Positions 16,957 through 24,454 of a DNA stretch of 64,000 nt are shown here, piece after piece; the stretch's first letter is position 1, and the number at the start of each line of letters is the position of its first letter. Location of the stretch: contig NZ_CP120997.1 of the NCBI RefSeq assembly GCF_030719295.1, forward strand, positions 2,604,001 to 2,668,000. Reading direction: 5' to 3'. Under the pieces are notes generated by a model. That model did not search any database. It had not been told where the DNA came from and saw nothing but the letters and a program-made list of their open reading frames with translations. The position numbers and the translations under genes are program-made. Source of the stretch: Streptomyces sp. Mut1 (GTDB taxonomy: Bacteria; Actinomycetota; Actinomycetes; Streptomycetales; Streptomycetaceae).

Positions 16957-19887
16957 ATGACCGACCCCCTGTTCACCCTGCACGGCGATGTCCTGGCCGC
17001 GATGCGGCGGGGACCCAGGCCCTTCGCGAAGCTCGTCCTCGCGCTCTCCGAGGACGACGACGACCCCGCCGACACCAGGCTCTCCCACTTCAGGGACCGC
17101 GTTCTCGCGGCCGGCCTCGGCGACGGGCTAATCACTCTGTGGCACCGTACGCTGACCGCCTGGGACCTGGTGGAGCAGGCGGACTGGTCGGCGGCACCGG
17201 CCCGTACGGACGCGCGCCGCTCGGACACGTACGAGCGGCTGGGCTTCGGAGTAGGCCTGCGCAAGGCACTGGACAGCGTGGTCCCGGTGTTCAAGGAGCC
17301 GGGACCGACGGTCATCAGCAAGGAGTTCGTCTCCTGGTACTCGCGCGACGCGGCCGCCGCGCGCGCGTTCTACTGGCCCGCCTACGAGCGGCTGCTGCGC
17401 CGCAAGGGCTGGCCGGACACGGCGGTCTCCGGACTCGACGAGGCGAGCCACGCCGTGGTCGAGCGCCTCGCGGACCCCACCCGCCCCGAGGCTTACGGCG
17501 CGCGCGGCCTGGTGGTGGGTTACGTGCAGTCCGGCAAGACCGCCAACTTCACCGGGGTCACCGCGAAGGCCATCGACGCCGGATACCGCCTGGTCATCGT
17601 CCTCGGCGGCACCCTGAACCTGCTCCGGGGCCAGACCCAGCGCAGGCTGGACATGGAACTGATCGGCCAGGAGAACATCCTGCGCGGCGCCGATCCGGCG
17701 GACCCGGACGCCCTGGTCGGCATCGACTACCAGGACGACGCGGACTGGCCGGAGAAGTTCGTCAGCCACGGCGGCCGGCCCTCCGCCCTCGGCGCCTTCG
17801 ACATCGAGCGCCTCACGACCCGCGACGACGACTACAAGAGCCTGCTGAACGGCATCCGCGCCCTCGAATTCGAGAAGCAGTCCCGTACCGAGCCGCTGTA
17901 CGCACCGGCCAACCTGCACCACGCGGCCGCCCGGGTCATGGTCGTGAAGAAGAACAAGTCCGTGCTGGCCAAGCTCATCAAGGACCTGAAGAAGATCGGC
18001 CCGATCCTCTCCGAGATCCCCGCGCTGATCATCGACGACGAGTCGGACCAGGCATCGGTCAACACGACGGACCCGAAGAAGTGGGAGGAGGGCAAGGTCG
18101 CCCGTTCGGCCATCAACGGCCAGATCTCCCAGCTGCTCGGCCTCCTGCCTCGCGCCCAGTACGTCGGCTACACCGCGACCCCGTTCGCCAACGTCTTCGT
18201 CGACCCGGGCGACGGCGAGGACATCTTCCCGCGCGACTTCCTCATCTCGCTGCCCCGCCCGGCCGGCTACATGGGCGTCCAGGACTTCCACGACCTGGAC
18301 ACGGACGGGGGCACCGCCGAGGAGACCCACGTCCGCGGTGTGTACGAGGACACGGGCGACCGCCTCCAAGAGGCTCTGGACGCCTTCGTCCTCACGGGCG
18401 CGCTCAAGCTGTACCGCGCCGACCTCGGGGTGCCCGCAGGACCGTTCCGCCACCACACGATGCTCGTCCACGAGTCCGTACGGATGGCCGAACACACGGC
18501 CCTCGCCCTGCGCATCAACTCCATGTGGCACCAGGCCGCCTACACCGGCCGCGAGGGCCACGACCGCCTGGCCGCCCTCCTCGCCTCCGACTTCCACCGC
18601 TTCGCCGACGACGGCCTGCCCATGCCGGAGTCGTACGAGGACCTCAGGGGCCACGTCTCGCGCGCCCGCCGGCTCATCAACGCCGGCGGCACCCCCGTCC
18701 TGGTCGTCAACGGCGACACCGAGCGCGACTACGACCAGCCCGACCTGGACTTCGAGCGCACCCCCCACGTGTGGAAGATCCTCGTCGGCGGCACCAAGCT
18801 CTCCCGGGGCTTCACCGTCGAGGGCCTCACGGTCACCTACTACCGCCGCACCACCCGGCAGGCCGACACCCTGATGCAGATGGGCCGCTGGTTCGGCTTC
18901 CGCCCCGGCTACCGCGACCTGGTCCGCCTCTACATCGGCCGCGAGGAATCGCTGGGCAGGACGACGACCATCGACCTGTACGAGGCCTTCGAGGCCATCT
19001 GCCGCGACGAGGAGACGTTCCGCGCCCAGCTCACCCGCTACGCCACCCCGATCGACGGCAAGCCCCAGGTCACCCCGGCCCAGATCCCCCCTCTGGTCTC
19101 CCAGCACCTCTCCCTGATCAGCCCCTCGGCCCGCAACAAGATGTTCAACGCGGAACTGGTGGAGATCAGGTCCCCGGGCCAGTGGGTGGAACCGACGGCA
19201 TACCCGGTGGGGGCGGCGGAACTGCGGGGGAACGTGGAGGCTTGGGGGGCGGTGTTGGGGGCGTTGGACCGGACCCGGGTCACCCTGCGCTGCTCCGCCG
19301 CCGGGACCGGTCGGGACGACAGCTACGAGGCGGTGCTGGGCACCATCGACCACAGCACGCTGCTCGGCGTCCTGTGCGACCTGAAGTGGTCCGTTCCCGC
19401 CCAGTTCTCGCCCCATCTCCAGTCCCTGGTCTCGGCGGGCGAGACCGGCGACGGCATCGACGACTGGCTGGTGATCGCCCCGCAGCAGACATCGGGACGG
19501 GGGGCGGGGGCGAACATTCTCGGACACGGTCCTCTCTCCCTGGCGCGTCGTACCCGACGTCGCGGCGACCTCTTCGGAGCGATCAGCGAGCCGAAGCACC
19601 GCGGGGTCGCCCTGCGGATCGCCGGTGCGCTGAAGGACTCCGGCGACCCCCTGGTCGAATCGCTCGTCCGGGAGCGGCGAGGAGTCGTGGTCCTCTACCC
19701 CCTGGTCGAGGCCGAGCCGCGGCTCGGGCCCGGCGGCACGATCGACCCCGGGGACGTGGTCATGGCGTTCGCCCTGGTCGCACCGGCCTCGGCGAAGGCG
19801 GGACAGCGGAACCTGGTGCGCTTCCGTGCCATTGATTCGAGCAAGGACGATTTCGCCGTCATCGATCGCGAAGAGGGTCGGCCGTAG
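16957..19887 (+). CDS. Z1-domain superfamily II ATPase
   Basis: A 976-residue P-loop ATPase of the Z1 type. Walker A is VGYVQSGKTANF near residue 188 and the Walker B region is LIIDDESDQAS near 357. The helicase motif III-like YTATPFANVF is near 406, and GGTKLSRGFTVEGL with DTLMQMGRWFGFRPGYRD lies near 610-650. Z1 proteins act as helicase-like motors in restriction-type defence clusters together with MORC ATPases. The preceding 102-base gap holds CCGTCC-type tandem repeats, and the ATG follows GAGAG. The stop lies close to the start of the Vsr-like gene. The name is secure; the biochemical step is inferred from the family. Confidence 0.9.
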   Translation: MTDPLFTLHGDVLAAMRRGPRPFAKLVLALSEDDDDPADTRLSHFRDRVLAAGLGDGLITLWHRTLTAWDLVEQADWSAAPARTDARRSDTYERLGFGVGLRKALDSVVPVFKEPGPTVISKEFVSWYSRDAAAARAFYWPAYERLLRRKGWPDTAVSGLDEASHAVVERLADPTRPEAYGARGLVVGYVQSGKTANFTGVTAKAIDAGYRLVIVLGGTLNLLRGQTQRRLDMELIGQENILRGADPADPDALVGIDYQDDADWPEKFVSHGGRPSALGAFDIERLTTRDDDYKSLLNGIRALEFEKQSRTEPLYAPANLHHAAARVMVVKKNKSVLAKLIKDLKKIGPILSEIPALIIDDESDQASVNTTDPKKWEEGKVARSAINGQISQLLGLLPRAQYVGYTATPFANVFVDPGDGEDIFPRDFLISLPRPAGYMGVQDFHDLDTDGGTAEETHVRGVYEDTGDRLQEALDAFVLTGALKLYRADLGVPAGPFRHHTMLVHESVRMAEHTALALRINSMWHQAAYTGREGHDRLAALLASDFHRFADDGLPMPESYEDLRGHVSRARRLINAGGTPVLVVNGDTERDYDQPDLDFERTPHVWKILVGGTKLSRGFTVEGLTVTYYRRTTRQADTLMQMGRWFGFRPGYRDLVRLYIGREESLGRTTTIDLYEAFEAICRDEETFRAQLTRYATPIDGKPQVTPAQIPPLVSQHLSLISPSARNKMFNAELVEIRSPGQWVEPTAYPVGAAELRGNVEAWGAVLGALDRTRVTLRCSAAGTGRDDSYEAVLGTIDHSTLLGVLCDLKWSVPAQFSPHLQSLVSAGETGDGIDDWLVIAPQQTSGRGAGANILGHGPLSLARRTRRRGDLFGAISEPKHRGVALRIAGALKDSGDPLVESLVRERRGVVVLYPLVEAEPRLGPGGTIDPGDVVMAFALVAPASAKAGQRNLVRFRAIDSSKDDFAVIDREEGRP

Positions 19888-19901
19888 GAGACTTGGCAGT
19901 G

Positions 19902-20333
19902 ATGAGTACCGCCAGACCCTCCTCCCCGGCCGTGTCCGCCCGCATGAGCCGACAGGCGAGCCGCGACACGGCGCCCGAAGTGGCGGTCCGGAAGCTGTTG
20001 CACGCCTCCGGCTACCGGTACCGCCTCAACGAGCGGGTGCCCCACATGTCCCGGCGGACGATCGACATCGCCTTCACGCGGGCCAAGGTGGCCGTGTTCC
20101 TGGACGGGTGCTTCTGGCACGGCTGTCCCGAGCACGCGACGCAACCGAAGTCCAACGCGCAATGGTGGCGGCAGAAGCTGGATCGCAACATGGCGCGGGA
20201 CGCGGAGACCACGGCGCACCTCGTCGCCGAGGGCTGGACGGTCCTGCGCTTCTGGGAGCACCAGGCACCGGTCCAGGTCGCGGAGAAGGTGGCGGAAGCC
20301 GTCGATCGGGAGAGGGGACGCGGGGGCTCGTGA
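19902..20333 (+). CDS. vsr: Very short patch repair (Vsr)-like DNA endonuclease
   Basis: A 143-residue Vsr-fold nuclease. Hallmarks are MSRQASRDTAPEVAVRKLLH, the catalytic strand RRTIDIAFTRAKVAVFLDG (Asp), and the zinc/His element CFWHGCPEH. Classical Vsr nicks T:G mismatches next to Dcm sites; in MORC-Z1 systems the Vsr-like protein is thought to be the restriction nuclease. AGGAG is 11 bases before the ATG at 19902 and 8 before an in-frame GTG at 19899, so either could be the start. The stop overlaps the methyltransferase start by GTGA. The protein looks complete. Confidence 0.9.
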   Translation: MSTARPSSPAVSARMSRQASRDTAPEVAVRKLLHASGYRYRLNERVPHMSRRTIDIAFTRAKVAVFLDGCFWHGCPEHATQPKSNAQWWRQKLDRNMARDAETTAHLVAEGWTVLRFWEHQAPVQVAEKVAEAVDRERGRGGS

Positions 20334-21286
20334 GCGGATTGCGGTTCGTGGACGTGTGCGCGGGGGCCGGTGGCTTGGCCCTCGGGCTGGAACAGGCCGG
20401 GTTCGATCCGGTGCTGCTGTTGGACAGGAAGCCCGTCGCCTGCGAGACGCTGGGCATGAACCGACCGCACTGGAAGGTCCTGCGGATGGACCTGCTGGAC
20501 TTCGTGCCGGACGAGCATCCGCACACGTACGACGTCGACCTGCTGTCCGCGGGGCTTCCTCGCGTGAAGTCGAGCGCGACGGCGGCAAGGGCCGAGACCG
20601 ACGAGGAGGAGGAGCTGCTCAAGGCGGCCGTCCTCCTCGCGCACTCGATCCAGCCGCGCGCCGTGATCATCGAGAACGTACCGGGGCTCGTCAACGTGGC
20701 GGCCTTCGAGCCGCTGCGCGAGTTCGTCCGGATGGAATTGGAGCACCTCGGGTACCGGCTCCACTGGTTCGTCCTGAACGCAGCGGATTTCGGGGTGCCG
20801 CAGGACCGTAAACAGGGCGTGGTCGTCGCCCTCAAGGAGCGGTACTTCGACCGATTCCGACCGCCGGTGCCCACGGTGAAGGATCATGTGTCGGTGGGCA
20901 GAGCGCTCCGGTGTTCCATGGCTGCTCGCGGGTGGAGCGGCGCGGACGCCTGGGCGGCCGGGGCGGCCGCCGTGGCGCCGACTCTGGTCGGCGGCTCGGA
21001 CAACCGAGGCGGCGCCGACCTGGGGCCGACCGGCACGAAGGCCGCCTGGGCGCGGATGGGGGTCAACGGCGGGGCGCTGGCCGACGAGGTTCCCGGCCCG
21101 GAGGATGACAACACCCAGGGGCTGATCAAGCTCACGGACGCGCAGGCGGCGCTGTTGCAGGGCTTCCCGGCGGAGTGGCGCTTCGCGGGCCGGAAGACGG
21201 CTCGGTATCGACAGATCGGGCATGCCTCGCCGCCGGCGGTGGGGAGGGCGTTGGGCGCGGCCGTCGCCGAGGCGTTGCGCGATTGA
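20330..21286 (+). CDS. C5-cytosine DNA methyltransferase-like protein lacking the catalytic Cys
   Basis: A 318-residue protein with the C5-methyltransferase fold: motif I FVDVCAGAGGLALGLEQAGF, motif VI IIENVPGL, motif VIII PQDRKQGVVVAL, and near the end GFPAEW and motif X QIGHASPPAVG. In motif IV, where active enzymes read GGPPCQ, it reads SAGLPRVKSS, so Arg stands at the Cys position. The codon is CGC, one transition from TGC. It probably cannot methylate alone and may be a regulatory or DNA-binding partner of the intact enzyme next door. The GTG start overlaps the vsr stop. The assignment to the family is secure; loss of activity is inferred. Confidence 0.85.
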   Translation: MSGLRFVDVCAGAGGLALGLEQAGFDPVLLLDRKPVACETLGMNRPHWKVLRMDLLDFVPDEHPHTYDVDLLSAGLPRVKSSATAARAETDEEEELLKAAVLLAHSIQPRAVIIENVPGLVNVAAFEPLREFVRMELEHLGYRLHWFVLNAADFGVPQDRKQGVVVALKERYFDRFRPPVPTVKDHVSVGRALRCSMAARGWSGADAWAAGAAAVAPTLVGGSDNRGGADLGPTGTKAAWARMGVNGGALADEVPGPEDDNTQGLIKLTDAQAALLQGFPAEWRFAGRKTARYRQIGHASPPAVGRALGAAVAEALRD

Positions 21287-21338
21287 GAGCGCGGGAAGCG
21301 GTCGGGAGCGGAGCCAAAGCCGGCTACACTTCCATCCC

Positions 21339-22556
21339 ATGACCCCCAGGCCCCACCCATCACTCCCACCTGCAAGTTTCCGCATCGTGGACTTGTTCGC
21401 GGGCCCGGGTGGCCTCGATATCGCGGCCACGATCATGGGAGTGGAGAGCATCGGGGTCGAGTGGGACGACCCGACCCGCGCGACGCGCGTCGCGGCCGGC
21501 CTCCGCACCACCACGGAGAAGGACGTCGCCGCGCTGGGCCCGTGCGACCCGGAGGTGAAGGACGCGAACGTCCTCACCGGAGGCCCGCCCTGCCAGTCGT
21601 TCTCCGTGGCCGGCAACCGGGAGGGCCACAAGGCTCTGGAGGACGTGAAGCGGCTGGCCGGCTGCCTGGTCGGCGCCAGGAACCGCGAGGCCTTCGACGA
21701 GGCCTGGAACGCGGTCGAGCGCGAGACCGACTCCATGTCCGACGCGCGTACGGGGTTCGTGCTCCAACCGCTGCGTTGGATCATGGAGGCGAAGTTCAAG
21801 CGTGGCAGGCCCTACGAGGTAGTGGTGCTGGAACAGGTACCCACCGTGCTGCCCGTGTGGAAGCACTACGCCGAGCTACTCAACAGCATCGGCTATGCGG
21901 CCGGCGCCCATGTCCTTCAAGCCGAGGCCTTCGGCGTTCCACAGACACGTCGGCGTGCCGTGCTGATCGCCCAGTGGGACCCGGAGCACACGGGGCGGGA
22001 CGTGTACTTCCCCGAGGCGACCCACCAGCGATACCGCAAGACGGCCGAACAGCAGGGCTCCGCTCTGTTCACCCCGCCCAAGAGCTCCACGGACGGCAGG
22101 AAGAAGCCCTGGGTGTCCGTCGGGGACGCGCTCGCCGCCACTCGCCCCCGCGACTTCGTCCTGGTCTCCAACTACGGTTCCGGCGGCGACCCGAAGAACC
22201 GGGGGCGCCGCACCTCCGAGGAGCCGGCCGCGACGATCACCGGCAAATTCCGCCGCAACCGACTGTTCCTCCTGAAGGAGAACGAGGCGGGCGAGAAGGA
22301 GATGGGGGAGGAGTTGGAGCGGCTCTCGCTCGAAGAGGGCGGGCTCCTCCAGTCGTTCCCCGCCCGCTATCCGTGGCGGTCCACCGACGTGGCCCAGCAG
22401 ATCGGAAACGCCATTCCGCCGCTCCTCTCGCTGCATATCCTCAGCAGTGCGCTCCGGCTCCCGCCACCCGACGAGGAGTTGATCAACAAGCTGGCGTCAT
22501 GGGAGCCGAAGCGCTTTGATACCCAAGCGGACGAGGTCGTCGCCGAGGACGTGTGA
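21339..22556 (+). CDS. DNA cytosine C5-methyltransferase (active-site intact)
   Basis: A 405-residue methyltransferase that places a methyl group on C5 of cytosine. Motif I is FRIVDLFAGPGGLDIAA, motif IV the catalytic GGPPCQSFSVAGNR, motif VI VVLEQVPTVLP (ENV replaced by EQV), motif VIII FGVPQTRRRAVLIA, and motif X QQIGNAIPPLLS. The target recognition region lies between residues 240 and 340. The ATG at 21339 is 52 bases after the Cys-less relative. It likely protects host sites from the Vsr/Z1/MORC machinery. It is the last gene of the block and ends 21 bases before the convergent DUF6339 gene. Confidence 0.93.
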   Translation: MTPRPHPSLPPASFRIVDLFAGPGGLDIAATIMGVESIGVEWDDPTRATRVAAGLRTTTEKDVAALGPCDPEVKDANVLTGGPPCQSFSVAGNREGHKALEDVKRLAGCLVGARNREAFDEAWNAVERETDSMSDARTGFVLQPLRWIMEAKFKRGRPYEVVVLEQVPTVLPVWKHYAELLNSIGYAAGAHVLQAEAFGVPQTRRRAVLIAQWDPEHTGRDVYFPEATHQRYRKTAEQQGSALFTPPKSSTDGRKKPWVSVGDALAATRPRDFVLVSNYGSGGDPKNRGRRTSEEPAATITGKFRRNRLFLLKENEAGEKEMGEELERLSLEEGGLLQSFPARYPWRSTDVAQQIGNAIPPLLSLHILSSALRLPPPDEELINKLASWEPKRFDTQADEVVAEDV

Positions 22557-22577
22557 GCTGTTCGGTCCCATGGGAAT

Positions 22578-23480
22578 TCAATCCCTTGCAGCCCCCGAGG
22601 GGGCCCTGTCACGCAACGGCGCCTCTGCGGAGAATTGCTCGAACATGCGTGAAAGGATCTCGAGGGAGGAGCGCCGGACGGTGCCGTCGTCCGGCCCGTC
22701 GGGAAGCCTCTCCCACGGCACGGCGGCGGACTCCGCATCCGCGATCCACTCAGTGAGCGCGTCGTGACGGGGCGGATCGTCGGGCGCAATCACCTCGTAC
22801 ATGAGTGTGCTCCCCGCTACGTTGACCGCCGTGCACAGCGCGTTGACCCGATCACCGAGGCGCGTGGCTCCGCCGTCCGCAAGTCCCTTGAGGACCGATA
22901 CCAGGGCCAGAGCGGTGGGCTTGTGATCGATGGCGTCGAGTCGAAGAGCAGTATTGATCATGTCTTGGTTACCGCACGCGATCTCCGCAGGCCTGTAGTC
23001 GGGCCCGTCACGGAACATTTCGGCCGACCACCAGAGCCGGGCGAATGCCTGGCTGTAGTGCGGGCCCACGAATCTGGCGCTGTTGGTCTTCTTGGGAGAG
23101 CCGTCGCCGGCCGCGCCGGGCGGTAGGTGCCGCCACAGAACGAAGTCCGGTGCCACGGCCAGGGCGAGGAAGTTCCAGAGCCCGGCATCCGCCGCCTCCG
23201 CGCGTGTCAGGCGCAGAGTGGCGTGCAGCCGGGGCGCCAGCCAGGCGTCGGCGTCGGTCCTGACCGCGTCGAACCTGCGCATCGCCTCCTCGACGATCTC
23301 GCGTACGGCGTCGACGTTCCACCGAACGGAGTCGTCCTGGATCGGCCTGCTCGCGCGGAGGAGCGCCACATGCGGGAGCGCCTCCTGACCGGCACGCACG
23401 CCGTGGGTGAGAAAGCCCGTGGCACGGGCCCCGGGAAGAAGAGCGAGACGTGCAGGAATCTCCGTGTGTGTACGGTTCAT
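22578..23480 (-). CDS. DUF6339-like protein of a three-gene defence-island operon
   Basis: A 300-residue soluble protein, probably of the DUF6339 family, judged from the stretch WNVDAVREIVEEAMRRF and APRLHATLRLTRAEAADAGLW. It is mostly alpha-helical, with no membrane segment or catalytic motif that I can name. It is the last of three minus-strand genes (HTH-GHKL ATPase, unknown, this) with a one-base overlap (TGATG) to the gene before it. It ends 21 bases from the convergent methyltransferase gene. The function is unknown; the family name is from memory and should be treated as moderate. Confidence 0.6.
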   Translation of the reverse strand: MNRTHTEIPARLALLPGARATGFLTHGVRAGQEALPHVALLRASRPIQDDSVRWNVDAVREIVEEAMRRFDAVRTDADAWLAPRLHATLRLTRAEAADAGLWNFLALAVAPDFVLWRHLPPGAAGDGSPKKTNSARFVGPHYSQAFARLWWSAEMFRDGPDYRPAEIACGNQDMINTALRLDAIDHKPTALALVSVLKGLADGGATRLGDRVNALCTAVNVAGSTLMYEVIAPDDPPRHDALTEWIADAESAAVPWERLPDGPDDGTVRRSSLEILSRMFEQFSAEAPLRDRAPSGAARD

Positions 23481-24454
23481 CAGCGCGCACCTTCCTGGGA
23501 ACGGGAAACGGCTCGGATGGTCGCCAGCAGGTTCCTGGGCAACTGGCTACGCTTTCCGGCCGCGAACTCGATCCGCGCCTGGACCTCCGCCCATCCTCGG
23601 CCATCCGCCCGGCGGTCGTGGGCCTCTCTCAGCGCGTCGGCAAGCGGCAGCCGAGGAAACACCTCCGGCAGCATCGAGCGCAACACAACCCCCCGCCAAC
23701 CGGTGGGCAGATGAGGGGTTCCGTCCTCGTCGAAGTCGAGGTTGCTCAGAGCGGACTGGAACATGGTCGTCCATGCTTCACCCGCGACCTGGGCGGCCAC
23801 GAGTCCTGCGGTCGCCTTCTCCAACGGACCACGCGCACCGGACAGCAGTGCGGAGAGACCCTCGAAGGAGGTGTTGAGCAGGACGGTCGGCGACTCACCC
23901 GCTGCATCGACCAGCCAGGGCGCTTCCGCGAACGGGCGCAACCACTGATGCGGGCCGTCCCGGAAGTCCTCCTCCACGATCTCCAGGTCGCGTTGCCTGG
24001 CCGGCGTACGGGCCAGCAGGTCCACCACCCATGGAGCGTCCGCCTTACCGAGGATGCGCCCGCCGACGCCACCGTGACTACCCACGACGCTCACGTCGAG
24101 CAGGGCACGCGCGGCGTGGACGGAGCGACGCACCCGGACCTCGCCCCGCCAGTGCGTATCGTGCCGGCGCCGTTCCAGGCCACTCACCACACGTGTGTTC
24201 GTAGCCCCCTCGGTCAGTACGGCGACACAGCTGACCCCGGACCACGGGCCGTCAGCCAACTCGTCCATGGGGAGCGAGACTTCGATGTCGAGGACACCCT
24301 CGTTCCAGTCGTCCCGCTCGACCTGATGGAGGGCGACGACCTGATCACGTTGCGAGATGAGCGAGAGCTGCAGAGGCTTCCCGTCGATGTTCGCCCCTCG
24401 GACAGCGACCTCGATCTTCCCCACCAACGTCGGGTACGCGTACACCGCGCTCAT
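23480..24454 (-). CDS. Uncharacterised protein, middle gene of the HTH-GHKL operon
   Basis: A 324-residue protein that I do not recognise. The first 180 residues look beta-rich (KIEVAVRGANIDGKPLQLSL, GVSCVAVLTEGATNTRVVS). The C-terminal part is helical (EKATAGLVAAQVAGEAW) and ends in a basic segment. No P-loop, nuclease triad or membrane helix is obvious. The ATG at 24454 overlaps the stop of the HTH-GHKL gene by ATGA, and its own stop overlaps the DUF6339 start. Such tight packing suggests the three products work in fixed ratio, possibly as a complex. Confidence 0.7.
   Translation of the reverse strand: MSAVYAYPTLVGKIEVAVRGANIDGKPLQLSLISQRDQVVALHQVERDDWNEGVLDIEVSLPMDELADGPWSGVSCVAVLTEGATNTRVVSGLERRRHDTHWRGEVRVRRSVHAARALLDVSVVGSHGGVGGRILGKADAPWVVDLLARTPARQRDLEIVEEDFRDGPHQWLRPFAEAPWLVDAAGESPTVLLNTSFEGLSALLSGARGPLEKATAGLVAAQVAGEAWTTMFQSALSNLDFDEDGTPHLPTGWRGVVLRSMLPEVFPRLPLADALREAHDRRADGRGWAEVQARIEFAAGKRSQLPRNLLATIRAVSRSQEGAR

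Noticed and set aside
15828-19835. A 1335-residue open frame overlapping the MORC and Z1 genes in another frame
   Set aside because: Low-complexity Arg/Pro/Gly composition typical of a shadow frame in high-GC DNA; the overlapped genes have clear motifs.
19902-20333. Vsr gene as a simple mismatch-repair companion of Dcm
   Set aside because: Its place inside a MORC-Z1-methylase operon points to a restriction role; the repair role is kept only as an alternative.
20330-21286. A frameshift as the cause of the missing Cys in motif IV
   Set aside because: I read all three frames around 20560; none gives Pro-Cys, and downstream motifs stay in one frame, so it is a substitution.
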